Shown here: in pieces, positions 7,821 through 17,425 of the stretch
Numbering within the stretch: position 1 is the first letter of the stretch
Layout of the letters: every line of letters begins with the position of its first letter
Assembly (NCBI RefSeq): GCF_002910905.1
Contig: NZ_NEUE01000193.1
Coordinates: 22,141-86,140, forward strand
DNA: 64,000 bases
Direction: 5' to 3'
Source of the DNA: Streptomyces sp. SM11
GTDB taxonomy: Bacteria; Actinomycetota; Actinomycetes; Streptomycetales; Streptomycetaceae
Program-made: the position numbers and the translations under genes
The notes under the pieces: generated by a model
What the model was told of the DNA's origin: nothing
What the model saw: the letters and a program-made list of their open reading frames with translations, nothing else
The model's database searches: none

Positions 7821-9314
7821 ATGACCACGATCGACTGGGACGCGGCTGCCGGATCCTTCGACGAGGAGCCCGACCACGGGCTCCTCGACCCCGCGGTGCG
7901 CGACGCCTGGGCCGGGCGGCTGGAGAGCTGGCTGCCCGCCACCCGCGGTGATGTGCTGGACCTGGGGTGCGGCACCGGCAGCCTCTCCCTGCTCGCCGCC
8001 GGCCAGGGCCACCGCGTCACCGCCGTCGACCGCTCGCCCCGCATGGCCGATCGGGCCCGTGCCAAGCTCGCCGGGACCGGCGCGGAGGTGCTCGTCGGGG
8101 ACGCCGCCCGGCCCCCGGTCGGGGAGCGGGCGTTCGACGTCGTCGTGGCCCGGCATGTCGTCTGGTTGCTGCCCGACCCGGCGGCGGCCCTGGAGCACTG
8201 GTTCGGCCTGCTGAAGCCGGGCGGGCGACTCGTTCTCGTCGAAGGGGTGTGGGGCGGCGCCGGTCTGTCCGCCGCCGCCCTCACCGCCCTGCTGTCCGCG
8301 CACACCGAGCGCATCCACCACGAGGACCTGGCCCCCGACAGCCGGCTGTGGGGCAAGAAGGTCGACGACGAGCGCTATGCGCTGGTCGCCCGCGCGATGC
8401 CGCCGCACCGGCACTCCGAGGTCGTCGACGTCCACCTGATCCTGCGCCGCGGCCCGGACGTCCTGCTGGCCCGCCGTTCCGACACCGGGTATGCGGACGG
8501 ACTGCTCCACCTGCCCTCCGGCCACGCGGAGGACGGCGAGGACGTCCGCGAGGCGGTGATCCGGGAGGCCGCCGAGGAGATCGGCCTCGATCTGGAGCCC
8601 GAGGAGCTGCGGGTGGCCCTCGTGATGCAGCACCGGGGCCCCGGCGGCGGGGCGCGCATGGGCTGGTTCTTCGTCGCGGAGTACGACCCGGAGCGCCCGC
8701 CGCGCAACGCGGAGCCGGAGAAGTGCTCCGAGCTGGCCTGGTTCCCGCTGGCCGCGCTGCCGGACGACATGGTCGCGTACTGCCGTGCGGGCCTGGACGG
8801 CTACCGTGCGGGCGAGCACTTCATGCTCCACTGGCACCGGGACGGGGAGCCGATCGTGTACGTCCCGGGCGGCGTCGGCCGGGCCGTCCCGCTGCCCGCC
8901 GCCGGGGAGACCACCGGCCGGGTCCACCACATCGAGCTGTGGGTGGCGGACCTCGCGCAGGCGGAGCGCGGTTGGGGCTGGCTGCTGGGCCGGCTCGGCC
9001 ATGTCCCGTACCAGCACTGGGCCCACGGCCGTAGCTGGCGGCGCGGCGACACGTACGTCGTGCTGGAGCAGTCCCCCGACCTGGTCGCCGGCGGCCACGA
9101 CCGCCGCCGCCCCGGGCTCAACCACCTGGCGTTCCACCTGGCGGACCGGGCCGCCCTCGACGCCCTGGTCGCCGAGGCCCCGGGATACGGCTGGCGGCTG
9201 CTGTTCCCCGACCGCCATCCGCACGCGGGCGGCGACGGTCACCACGCCGCCTATCTGGAGGACCCGGCGGGGTACCAGGTGGAGCTCGTCGCCGACTCCC
9301 GGCCCCGCCCCTGA
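7821..9314 (+). CDS. three-domain fusion: SAM methyltransferase - NUDIX hydrolase - VOC/glyoxalase
   Basis: This is one uninterrupted 497-residue protein. Residues 1 to about 185 form a class I SAM-dependent methyltransferase with the motif DLGCGTG at 47-53 and an acidic motif II AVDRS. Residues about 198-335 form a NUDIX hydrolase with a perfect box from G234 to L256 (G-x5-E-x7-REAAEEIGL). Residues about 368-495 form a VOC/glyoxalase module with HHIELWV, LNHLAFH and [12 protein letters not shown] strands. The ATG at 7821 is preferred because [18 protein letters not shown] is a typical methyltransferase N-terminus; GTG at 7800 is an alternative. The substrate is unknown. The fusion suggests linked handling of a methylated or damaged nucleotide-like metabolite, which is inference. 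Confidence 0.85.
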   Translation: MTTIDWDAAAGSFDEEPDHGLLDPAVRDAWAGRLESWLPATRGDVLDLGCGTGSLSLLAAGQGHRVTAVDRSPRMADRARAKLAGTGAEVLVGDAARPPVGERAFDVVVARHVVWLLPDPAAALEHWFGLLKPGGRLVLVEGVWGGAGLSAAALTALLSAHTERIHHEDLAPDSRLWGKKVDDERYALVARAMPPHRHSEVVDVHLILRRGPDVLLARRSDTGYADGLLHLPSGHAEDGEDVREAVIREAAEEIGLDLEPEELRVALVMQHRGPGGGARMGWFFVAEYDPERPPRNAEPEKCSELAWFPLAALPDDMVAYCRAGLDGYRAGEHFMLHWHRDGEPIVYVPGGVGRAVPLPAAGETTGRVHHIELWVADLAQAERGWGWLLGRLGHVPYQHWAHGRSWRRGDTYVVLEQSPDLVAGGHDRRRPGLNHLAFHLADRAALDALVAEAPGYGWRLLFPDRHPHAGGDGHHAAYLEDPAGYQVELVADSRPRP

Positions 9315-9338
9315 GCCGCCCGGCGGTTCGTACGAGCC
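9306..9338. repeat. 33-bp direct repeat, copy 1
   Basis: A 33-base segment covering the stop codon of the fusion gene recurs at 10006-10038 with a single mismatch, exactly 700 bases downstream. Its core GCGGTTCGTACGAGCCGC is a near-perfect palindrome, so it may form a hairpin terminator. Confidence 0.7.
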
Positions 9339-9546
9339 GCCGCCGGATCGCGCTCGGCCGGAAGCCGGTCCGCGACGCGTCCGCGACGTCGTGCAGGCGC
9401 CGTTCGGGCGCACCCAGCTGCCCGAAGAGGACGTCGGAGCCCGTCCGTGCACTTCAGAGGTGCCGTCGTGGCAGCGGGGGCCGCCGCTCTCCCGGTGTGC
9501 TGTCCGTGATGGACTGGTGTGCGTTCATGGATGGTCAGGGGGAGAA

Positions 9547-9930
9547 ATGACAGCTGACGAGACCACGCCACCGGCGCCCGCCCCGGCGGACGCCGTATCG
9601 GAGCAGACCCGGCGAGATGCCCGCCGGTTCGACGCCTGGTCGATCGCGTGGCTGTTCCTGGCCCTGGCGATCTGGGCATGGTTCGCGTTCCTGATGCTCG
9701 CCGACTACGGCCCCGAGTCCGGGTCCGGAGCGATGTGCCGGAGCCCGTTGGCCGGCCCGCCGTCCGATGCCGTCCTGTGCCGCAGCGAGCTGCGGCAGTG
9801 GCCCGCGCTGCTGGGCATCCTCGCGCTGGCAGTCATGGCGACCGTCATCGCGGCGGCGACCATGGTGTACGCCAAGCTTCTTTCCCGTCTGGCCCGTCGC
9901 GACGGGCCAGACGCGCGCCCGCAGGGCTGA
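9547..9930 (+). CDS. small two-helix membrane protein, unknown function
   Basis: The ATG at 9547 follows a GGGGGA ribosome site by a few bases and opens a 127-residue protein. It has a polar Pro/Ala-rich N-terminus and a first helix at about 31-51 (WSIAWLFLALAIWAWFAFLM). An outer loop of about 35 residues with two Cys follows (MCRSPLAGPPSDAVLCRSEL), then a second helix at about 85-109 and a basic tail. The two loop cysteines could form a disulfide. The gene is framed by the two copies of a 33-bp repeat. I recognise no named family. Confidence 0.65.
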   Translation: MTADETTPPAPAPADAVSEQTRRDARRFDAWSIAWLFLALAIWAWFAFLMLADYGPESGSGAMCRSPLAGPPSDAVLCRSELRQWPALLGILALAVMATVIAAATMVYAKLLSRLARRDGPDARPQG

Positions 9931-10005
9931 GGGCTGCTCCGTGAACCTCCATGCGCCGGAGCGTTGGCCATTGGTTGCTGTGGATGGGGGGCAGTCATGC
10001 GGCAC

Positions 10006-10038
10006 CGCCCCTGAGGCGCCCGGCGGTTCGTACGAGCC
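10006..10038. repeat. 33-bp direct repeat, copy 2
   Basis: This matches 32 of 33 bases of the segment at 9306-9338, offset by exactly 700. It lies between the small membrane gene and the convergent DUF402 gene. It is followed at 10040 by a partial further echo (GCCCCTGAGGCGTACG). Confidence 0.7.
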
Positions 10039-10086
10039 TCGCCCCTGAGGCGTACGGGGAGCTGCCGGGCAGGCGGGGCTGACCGG

Positions 10087-10596
10087 TCAGCCGAGCAGGC
10101 CGGTCAGCCCCTCCGTCCGGGCCAGGCGTTCCAGTTCGTCCAGGGCCGCCACCGCCGCCCCGGCCGCCGCCGGATCGCGTCCGGCCAGGCCGCTCTCCTC
10201 GAACTCGTCCTCGTCCAGCCGCAGGACCGACGAGCCGTCGGCCGGCACCCACAGGTCCAGATCCAGGTCCTCGACCGCCAGCACCCCGTCGGCCAGCACG
10301 GCGGGCCGGGTGATGTCGCAGTACCAGCCCTTGAGCACGCTGTCACCGGTGCGGACCTCCTTCACCGCGAACCACCGGTCCCGCCAGTAGTGCTCGGTGA
10401 GGACGTCGCCCGGCTCGAACCGGACGAAGCCGAAGTCCCGCACCCCGGGCGCGGCCCACGGCGCCCGGACGGTGACGCGGACGCCGTCGTCCCTGACCAG
10501 CTCCGCCGGATACCTGATCTTGGTGCGGCCCGCCTTGCTCAGCGCGACGACCAGCTCCCGCCGGCGGTCCGCGCGGGGCTCAGAGGGTGCGGACAT
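10087..10596 (-). CDS. DUF402 domain protein (FomD/YgaC-like)
   Basis: This 169-residue protein carries the hallmarks of DUF402: a strand with HYWRDRWFAVKEVRTGD, the conserved KGWYCDITRPA, and the acidic DLDLDLWVPADGSS followed by LDEDEFEE. Family members with known activity are nucleoside di- or triphosphate phosphatases or FomD-type hydrolases that bind two metals through such Asp/Glu clusters. The substrate here is unknown. The start codon at 10596 overlaps the end of the upstream GNAT gene by 17 bases, so translation is probably coupled. Confidence 0.8.
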   Translation of the reverse strand: MSAPSEPRADRRRELVVALSKAGRTKIRYPAELVRDDGVRVTVRAPWAAPGVRDFGFVRFEPGDVLTEHYWRDRWFAVKEVRTGDSVLKGWYCDITRPAVLADGVLAVEDLDLDLWVPADGSSVLRLDEDEFEESGLAGRDPAAAGAAVAALDELERLARTEGLTGLLG

Positions 10597-11497
10597 GGCG
10601 GACCTCCGTCGCGCAGACCGTGTAGCCGAACCACTGGTTGACGGCCAGCATCGGGCCGTTGCCGGTGTCGTTGGCGGTGTAGGCGTCGGTGTATCCGGCC
10701 GCCCGTGCCCGGTGCAGCGAGTCGTTCTTCGCCAGCTTGGCCAGGCCCCGCCCCCGGAAGTCCCGCAGGGTCCCGGTCATGGCGCTCAGATACGTCCGCA
10801 GGCCGTCGGTGGTGGCCGCGCTGAACGCCGCCACCTTCCCGTCCACCAGCGCCACCGAGGTGAGCCCCTGGTCGAAGGCCGGGTGCCGCCAGATGTTCGT
10901 CAGCCAGTCCTCGTAGTCGGCCAGCTCGGAGGTGATGTCGCCCGGCTCGTCGGCCGTCACCTCGGCGTCCGCCTCGAACAGCGGCCGGGGATCGTCCGCG
11001 AAATCGGATCCGGGCCGCAGCTCGACGCCTGCCGGGAGCTCCTGACGCGGCGGCAGGACTCCACCGGCGAGGTCGAGGTGCTGGAAGTGCGCGGAGCGGC
11101 TGGGCCGGTAGCCCCGCCTACGGGCGAACTCCAGGCTCTCCGGGTCGTCCAGGACCCATGCGTACACGACCGTGGCCCCGGCCTCGGCCAGGTGCTCCTC
11201 CGCCGTGCGCAGCAGCAGCGAGCCCGCGCCGCGGTTGGTGCGGCCGGGAAGCGTCTGCGGCGTGAAGTACCCCTGCCCCGGCTCCGGACTCTCATGGGCG
11301 ATGCCCGCCTGCGCCGTGGCGATGATCTCGCCGTCCTCCTCGGCGACCAGCAGCCGGTAGTGCCGGTCCGGATGGGCGTGGGCCAGGTCGTGGACGACCT
11401 GTTCGGGGGTGGCCACCATCCGGGGGACCGAGGCCCGGCGGGCGTGGGTCCACGCCTCCGCGTCGGACGGCCGGAAATCACGCACGATCACAGTCAT
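10580..11497 (-). CDS. tandem GNAT-domain acetyltransferase
   Basis: The protein has 305 residues from the ATG at 11495-11497 (MTVIVRDFRPSDAEAWTHAR). Residues 1 to about 150 form a GNAT fold with NRGAGSLLLRTAEEHL as the acetyl-CoA loop. Residues about 165-305 form a second GNAT-like unit with RGRGLAKLAKNDSLHRARA. Such double-GNAT proteins acetylate small amines or antibiotics, but the substrate is unknown here. It is the first gene of an overlapping pair with the DUF402 gene and is divergent from a short GntR regulator, which may control it. Confidence 0.82.
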   Translation of the reverse strand: MTVIVRDFRPSDAEAWTHARRASVPRMVATPEQVVHDLAHAHPDRHYRLLVAEEDGEIIATAQAGIAHESPEPGQGYFTPQTLPGRTNRGAGSLLLRTAEEHLAEAGATVVYAWVLDDPESLEFARRRGYRPSRSAHFQHLDLAGGVLPPRQELPAGVELRPGSDFADDPRPLFEADAEVTADEPGDITSELADYEDWLTNIWRHPAFDQGLTSVALVDGKVAAFSAATTDGLRTYLSAMTGTLRDFRGRGLAKLAKNDSLHRARAAGYTDAYTANDTGNGPMLAVNQWFGYTVCATEVRHVRTL

Positions 11498-11567
11498 GTG
11501 GTGGACCGTAGGCGTAGCCGCACTCCGAACGCCTCCCCTTTTTCCGCCGGTGGGGGAGAATCGGCCC

Positions 11568-11942
11568 GTGACTGACAAGATCGTCCTCGACCCGGACTCC
11601 GGCCTCGCGCCGTACGAGCAACTGCGCACCCAGCTCTCCGGACTGGCCCGTTCCGGCGTGCTGCCCGTCGGCCACCGGCTCCCGACCGTACGCGGCTTCG
11701 CCGAGGAGCTGGGCCTCGCCGCCAACACCGTGGCCAAGGCCTACCGGGCCCTGGAGGCGGACGGGGTGATCGAGACCCGGGGGCGCAACGGAACCTTCGT
11801 CGCGGCCGCCGGTGGAGCGGCCGAACAGCGGGCGGCGACCGCCGCACAGCTGTACGCGGAGACCGCGGAGCGGCTCGGCCTCACCCGGCAGCAGGCCCTG
11901 TCGCTGGCCAAGGACGCGGTACGCGCCGCGTACGGGGACTGA
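11568..11942 (+). CDS. YtrA-subfamily GntR transcriptional regulator
   Basis: The 124-residue protein is essentially only a winged helix-turn-helix (PYEQLRTQLSGLARSG to VIETRGRNGTFVAA) plus a short dimerisation tail of about 45 residues. This is the YtrA type of GntR regulator, which lacks an effector-binding domain and usually controls nearby transporter genes or itself. The GTG at 11568 gives VTDKIVLDPDSGLAPYEQL, the normal start for this group. It diverges from the GNAT gene across about 70 bases, so it could repress both promoters. Confidence 0.88.
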   Translation: MTDKIVLDPDSGLAPYEQLRTQLSGLARSGVLPVGHRLPTVRGFAEELGLAANTVAKAYRALEADGVIETRGRNGTFVAAAGGAAEQRAATAAQLYAETAERLGLTRQQALSLAKDAVRAAYGD

Positions 11943-11981
11943 AGCGGCACGTGCCGGTATGCGCGGTGATGTGACCGGCTG

Positions 11982-13076
<1,095 letters not shown>

Positions 13077-13313
13077 GGCGCCCATGATCCGGTACGGGGG
13101 CACCCCGTGCACGCGGGTTTCGCAGGCTCGTGCGGGACGCGGACGGCGCGCCCGGGAACCGACGGGGCGACAGGGGGCCGTCAAAGAGCGCCCGTTGAAA
13201 TCCCGGGGGCGGACGGAAGCACACCGCCCCTATTTTTTGGCATGGACACTTCCGGTGTGGTGGCTGGACTGCTACTACGGAGTAGGCAGATACCCCCTGC
13301 TCAAGGAGGCCTC

Positions 13314-14117
13314 ATGAAAATGTCCAGACTCGTGGCGTTCTCGTCCTCTCTCCTGCTCGGCGCCGTCCTCGCCCTCACCGGTGCCGGGGTCGCGAACGCC
13401 GGCTCGTCCGCCGCGGCCGTCGACTACGTCGCTCTCGGTGACTCGTACTCCTCCGGCGTCGGAGCCGGCAGTTACGACGGCTCCAGCTGCAAGCGCAGCA
13501 GCCGCGCCTACCCCGCCCTCTGGGCGGCCGCCAACTCCCCCTCCACCTTCGACTTCGCCGCCTGCTCCGGGGCCAGGACCGGAGACGTGACGGGCGGCCA
13601 GCTCGGCCGGCTCAACTCCTCGACCGACCTCGTCACGATCTCCATCGGTGGCAACGACGCAGGCTTCGCCGACGTCATGACGACCTGTGTGCTCCAGTCC
13701 GAGGCCACCTGCCTCAGCCGGATCGCCACCGCCCGCGCCTACGTCGACTCCACCCTGCCCGGCCGGCTCGACTCCGTGTACACCGCCATCCGCTCCAATG
13801 CCCCCGCCGCGCAGGTCGTCGTCCTCGGCTATCCCCGCTTCTACCAGCTCGGCGGCGGCTGCTTCGCCGGCCTGAGCGAGAAGGAGCGCTCCGCCATCAA
13901 CGGGGCGTCCGACCACCTCAACACTGCCACCGCCAAGCGGGCGGCGGACCACGGCTTCACCTTCGGCGACGTCAGGACGACCTTCGCAGGGCACGAGATC
14001 TGCTCGGGCAACTCCTGGTTGCACAGCGTGAACTGGCTCAACATCGGTGAGTCCTACCACCCCACCGCCGCCGGACAGTCGGGCGGCTATCTCCCGGTCC
14101 TCAACTCCGCTCTCTGA
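13314..14117 (+). CDS. secreted SGNH/GDSL esterase-lipase
   Basis: This 267-residue secreted esterase has a clear signal peptide (LVAFSSSLLLGAVLALTGAG, cleaved near NAGSSA). SGNH block I is GDSYSSGVGAG with the nucleophile Ser. Block III is ISIGGNDAGF, supplying oxyanion Gly and Asn. The late block is ESYHPTAAGQ with the catalytic His. Paired Cys residues suggest disulfides as in the Streptomyces enzymes. The ATG at 13314 has an AAGGAGG site four bases upstream. It is most like S. coelicolor SCO1725, an extracellular lipase, from memory. It would act on short- to medium-chain esters outside the cell. Confidence 0.92.
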   Translation: MKMSRLVAFSSSLLLGAVLALTGAGVANAGSSAAAVDYVALGDSYSSGVGAGSYDGSSCKRSSRAYPALWAAANSPSTFDFAACSGARTGDVTGGQLGRLNSSTDLVTISIGGNDAGFADVMTTCVLQSEATCLSRIATARAYVDSTLPGRLDSVYTAIRSNAPAAQVVVLGYPRFYQLGGGCFAGLSEKERSAINGASDHLNTATAKRAADHGFTFGDVRTTFAGHEICSGNSWLHSVNWLNIGESYHPTAAGQSGGYLPVLNSAL

Positions 14118-14447
14118 CCCGGGAAAGCGTTCCGCCGCCCGCCGTCCCCCATGCGGGAGACCTGGGGTCTTTCGTTTGGATCAGGTCGGACCCCGCGAGC
14201 CCGACATGATCCGAACGAGAGGCCCTGGCGCTCCGAGGTATCCCGCTCCACGGCCGAGCGGCGGGTGACTCAAGGGGCAAACCAGTTGAACTGTCCCAAG
14301 TCGCCCTGGAATCGCGCAGATTCGGTAACGGGCCGTCAACCTCCGTATATGTGTGCGCAATCCCGTGGCCGGGATACACGGGTGTCACCGCAGGACGATA
14401 GGGTTAACCTGCCCGGACCGGGTGCCCTCGTACGGGTGGGGAGTGAC
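14118..14447. other. 330-base intergenic stretch with a palindromic repeat
   Basis: Beyond the palindrome at 14161-14228, I see no gene here. A run of lower GC (about 14280-14420) precedes the small conserved gene and probably holds its promoter. I could not assign convincing -35 and -10 boxes. Confidence 0.5.
14161..14228. repeat. dispersed palindromic element, copy A
   Basis: The left arm (GGGTCTTTCGTTTGGATCA with GGTCGG) pairs with a right arm ending GATCCGAACGAGAGGCCC, with a few wobble pairs. Related elements occur at 46059-46220 and 53315-53374. It lies downstream of the SGNH esterase gene and may terminate transcription. Confidence 0.75.
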
Positions 14448-14711
14448 ATGGAACAGATAACGGTGCGAAGCAGGCCGCGGGTGCCTGCCATCACATGCGG
14501 GAGCGGTGCGACCAGTACGCGCCTCGACCGCCATCTCGCGGTGCTCGGCGGCCCTGTCGTCCCGCAGCGCGAGTCGGCGGAAGCGACGCTGCTGATGCGT
14601 GAGCTGACCTCGCGTGATGCCGCGCACACCCGCCGGAGCAGGAGCGCACGCGTGTCGCTCTTCGCGCCGCTGCGGCGACTGCGGCGCTCGCTCTTCGGCA
14701 GCCGCCGCTGA
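14448..14711 (+). CDS. small conserved basic Streptomyces protein
   Basis: The ATG at 14448, preceded by GGGGAG, encodes 87 residues (MEQITVRSRPRVPAITCGSG...). The middle is polar and the C-terminus is strongly basic (RVSLFAPLRRLRRSLFGSRR). I recall closely similar proteins of this length with the same end in many Streptomyces genomes, but with no assigned function. There is no signal peptide or membrane helix. The amphipathic basic C-terminus could bind membrane or nucleic acid, which is inference. Confidence 0.65.
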   Translation: MEQITVRSRPRVPAITCGSGATSTRLDRHLAVLGGPVVPQRESAEATLLMRELTSRDAAHTRRSRSARVSLFAPLRRLRRSLFGSRR

Positions 14712-14765
14712 CCCACGGCACGGCGTCGCCCGTCCGGACCGGCCCGCCGCACTCGGGACGGCTCC

Positions 14766-15962
14766 TCAGACGATCACTCCGTCCCGGCGCAGCACCGATG
14801 CCTGCTCGTCCGTCATCCCCAGGGCTCGCAGCAGTGCATCGGTGTGCTCACCCAGCGCCGGTACGGCACCCATCACCGCCTCCCCGCTCCCCGGCAGCGT
14901 GATCGGCGGCAGCAGCGCCCGCAACGGTCCCACCGGTGACGCCACTTCCCGCCACCGGTCCCGGGCCGCAAGCTGCGGGTGCGCCGCCACATCGGCCACC
15001 GTGTTCAGCCGGGCGCAGGCGATGCCCGCCGCCTCCAGCCCGGCCAGCGCCTCCCGCCCCGTCAGGCCCGCCAGTGCCTGGCCCACCACCGCATCGGTCC
15101 GCTCCCGGTTCGCGGTGCGCGCCGCGTTCGTCGCGAAGTCCGGTTCGTCGGCCAACTCGGGTTGCCCGAGCACCTGTTCCGCCAGCCGCCGCCACTCCCG
15201 GTCGTTCTGCACGGAGAGCAGCACCCGCTCGCCGTCGGCCGTGGGAAAGGCGTCGTATGGGGCGATCACCGAGTGCGCGAGACCGGTACGCGCCGGGGGC
15301 ACGGAGCCGTGCATCCCCTGGTGCAGCGGGTGCCCCATCCACTCGGCCAGCGCGTCCAGCATCGAGACCTCCACCGGGCCGCCCCGCCCGGTGGTGGCCC
15401 GCCGCAGCAGCGCCGCGAGCACCCCGGAGAACGCGTACATCGCCGCCGCGATGTCCGCCGCGGGAATGCCCGCCTTCACCGGCTGCTCCGCCGTCCCCGT
15501 CACCGACACCAGGCCGGCCTCGCACTGCACGAGCATGTCGTAGGCCCGCTTGTGCGCGTACGGCCCGTCCGCCCCGTAGCCGGAGATGTCGACCGCCACC
15601 AGCCGCGGGTGCGCCGCGCAGAGCGTGGCGGCGTCGAGCCCGAGCCGGGCCGCCGCCCCCTGGGCCAGATTCTGTACGAACACATCGGCCCCGGCGACGA
15701 GTTCACGGACCACCGCCAGTCCGCGCGGGTCCTTCAGATCGACGGCGAGGGACTCCTTGCCGCGGTTGCACCAGACGAAGTGCGAGGCGAGGCCGCGCGC
15801 CGCCGTGTCGTAACCGCGCGCGAAGTCGCCGCCGTCCGGGCGCTCCACCTTGATGACCCTGGCTCCGAGGTCGGCGAGCTGCCGGGTGGCGAAGGGGGCG
15901 GCGACCGCCTGTTCGACGGCCACCACGGTGATGCCGTCGAGGGGGAGTGGTGATGTGTTCAT
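14766..15962 (-). CDS. class III CoA-transferase (CaiB/BaiF family)
   Basis: This 398-residue enzyme should transfer CoA between carboxylic acids. N-terminal GITVVAVEQAVAAPFATRQL and DLGARVIKVERPDGGDFAR are the family signature. WCNRGKESLAVDLKDPRG follows, then LVAGADVFVQNLAQGAAARL, where the residue after QN is where the catalytic Asp normally lies (usually N-F/L-R/A-P-G). The conserved VDISGYGADGPYAHKRAYD is also present. In QNLAQGAAARLGLD the canonical pattern is slightly altered. Substrate is unknown. The gene stands alone, upstream of the type ISP-like gene on the same strand in genomic order. Confidence 0.88.
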   Translation of the reverse strand: MNTSPLPLDGITVVAVEQAVAAPFATRQLADLGARVIKVERPDGGDFARGYDTAARGLASHFVWCNRGKESLAVDLKDPRGLAVVRELVAGADVFVQNLAQGAAARLGLDAATLCAAHPRLVAVDISGYGADGPYAHKRAYDMLVQCEAGLVSVTGTAEQPVKAGIPAADIAAAMYAFSGVLAALLRRATTGRGGPVEVSMLDALAEWMGHPLHQGMHGSVPPARTGLAHSVIAPYDAFPTADGERVLLSVQNDREWRRLAEQVLGQPELADEPDFATNAARTANRERTDAVVGQALAGLTGREALAGLEAAGIACARLNTVADVAAHPQLAARDRWREVASPVGPLRALLPPITLPGSGEAVMGAVPALGEHTDALLRALGMTDEQASVLRRDGVIV

Positions 15963-16043
15963 GGCCCGTGCTTACCCGGTGACCGGATCTTCCGCCACCT
16001 CCAGTCCCTCTTCCGGCCCCTCTTCCAGCCCCTCGGTTCGCCG

Positions 16044-17354
16044 CTACAGCAGCGCGAACTGCCCCTCCGGGCCCTCCTCCTGGTGTCCGAGCACCGATGC
16101 GGGACGCCGTGCCGAGGACGGGACCGGCAGCACCCCCGCCGCCCGCAGCTCGGCAGGCCCGATCAGTGGACCCGCCCCCAGCCGGTCCCGCAACTGCTCG
16201 CGGGGCCCCGCCGTGTCGTCCAGCAGGGCCAGTACGGTGATGAGTTCGAGCAGCTCCGAGGTCCACTCCCGGGGCCAGCCGCGCGCACCGACCGCGTCGA
16301 GACCGTCTGGGGCGGCCCCGTCCGGCCCCCGGCCGGCCGAGGCCGCGGCCCGGCGCCCGAACCAGAGCTCCAGCACCCGCACCCCGCCCACCGTGAACTC
16401 CCAGGCCGCCGCGGGCACCGGCGAGATCCGGCCGTCGCCGACGACCAGCGTCTCGTCCCCGGCCTCGTACCTCAGCTCCGTGGGACGGGCCGGGAGCGTG
16501 GCCCGCACATAGGGCCTGCGTCCGCCCGGCAGCCGCGGGCGTTCCCCGCCCCGGGCCCCGCGCGACTGGAGCCGCATCAGCTCCCGGCCGAGCGCCACCC
16601 CCGACGACCACACCTCGGCGTCGGCCGGCAACGGGACCCGGAGGCCGGTGGGGGAGGGCAGGGCGGCGGCCAGGGTCCATGCCAGCACCGCTTCCGGGGT
16701 GAACGCGTCCGGGTCCGGCCCGCCGCCGAGCCGCCCGCGCAGCAGGTCCGCGAGCCCCGGCGCAAGATTGGGTTCCGTGCCGCCGGGCCTGCGGTAGAGC
16801 GGCCTGATCCGGCCGGGCCGCCCGGCGGGGGAGTGCCCGTCGGGCAGTAGCGCGGTCACCGACAGGGCGGGCCCGGCATCCTCGGGGGCGGAGCTGTGGT
16901 CGACCGCGAAGAGCTGCTGACCGTCGGCGACCCGCCACAGCTCCGGACGGGCCGCGTCGATCAGCCGGTGGTCGGGGAGCAGCCACTGTTCGTCGTAGGG
17001 GCCGTGCAGGATCCGTACGGGGTCGGGGCAGGGGCCCGGTGTCCGGGCGAAACGGCCCGTTCCGGCGGACCGGCCGGGCAGGGCCGCGACCGAGGTGTGC
17101 GGCGTACGGGAACGGGTGGGCGCGAACAGCCGCTCCTGCTCGGCGGCCTCGGCGGCGGCCAGCCGTTCCCAGCGGGCCCGGAGCACCACGGGGTCGGGGC
17201 CGCTCACCCAGGTGCGGCCGGTTCGGAGCGGCCGCACGGACCAGGGCATCAGCTCGTCCAGCGACAGGAGCCCGTCCGGCGGCGGTGGTGTCCCCGGAGG
17301 CGACGACCGGGCGATCCCGTCGCCGCCGGCCGCAGCTGTCCCGTGCGCTGTCAC
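16044..17354 (-). CDS. type ISP restriction/modification enzyme-like protein (target-recognition part only)
   Basis: The 436-residue protein from the GTG at 17352-17354 contains WSVRPLRTGRTWVSGPD, LLPDHRLIDAARPELWRVAD, QLFAVDH, IRPLYRRPGGTEPNLAPGL, and a C-terminal block RPASVLGHQEEGPEGQFALL. From memory these are blocks of Streptomyces proteins named type ISP restriction/modification enzyme, matching the C-terminal specificity region of LlaBIII-type enzymes. I see no methyltransferase motif IV (NPPY) and no helicase or nuclease motifs. It is therefore either a solitary specificity-like domain or a repurposed protein. No partner is next to it. Confidence 0.6.
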   Translation of the reverse strand: MTAHGTAAAGGDGIARSSPPGTPPPPDGLLSLDELMPWSVRPLRTGRTWVSGPDPVVLRARWERLAAAEAAEQERLFAPTRSRTPHTSVAALPGRSAGTGRFARTPGPCPDPVRILHGPYDEQWLLPDHRLIDAARPELWRVADGQQLFAVDHSSAPEDAGPALSVTALLPDGHSPAGRPGRIRPLYRRPGGTEPNLAPGLADLLRGRLGGGPDPDAFTPEAVLAWTLAAALPSPTGLRVPLPADAEVWSSGVALGRELMRLQSRGARGGERPRLPGGRRPYVRATLPARPTELRYEAGDETLVVGDGRISPVPAAAWEFTVGGVRVLELWFGRRAAASAGRGPDGAAPDGLDAVGARGWPREWTSELLELITVLALLDDTAGPREQLRDRLGAGPLIGPAELRAAGVLPVPSSARRPASVLGHQEEGPEGQFALL

Positions 17355-17425
17355 CTGCCCGTCCTCCCCTGTCAGCCGTGACCCGTTCGCATCGTAGCGG
17401 CGGGCGGCATTCCCGTGGGGCGGGG

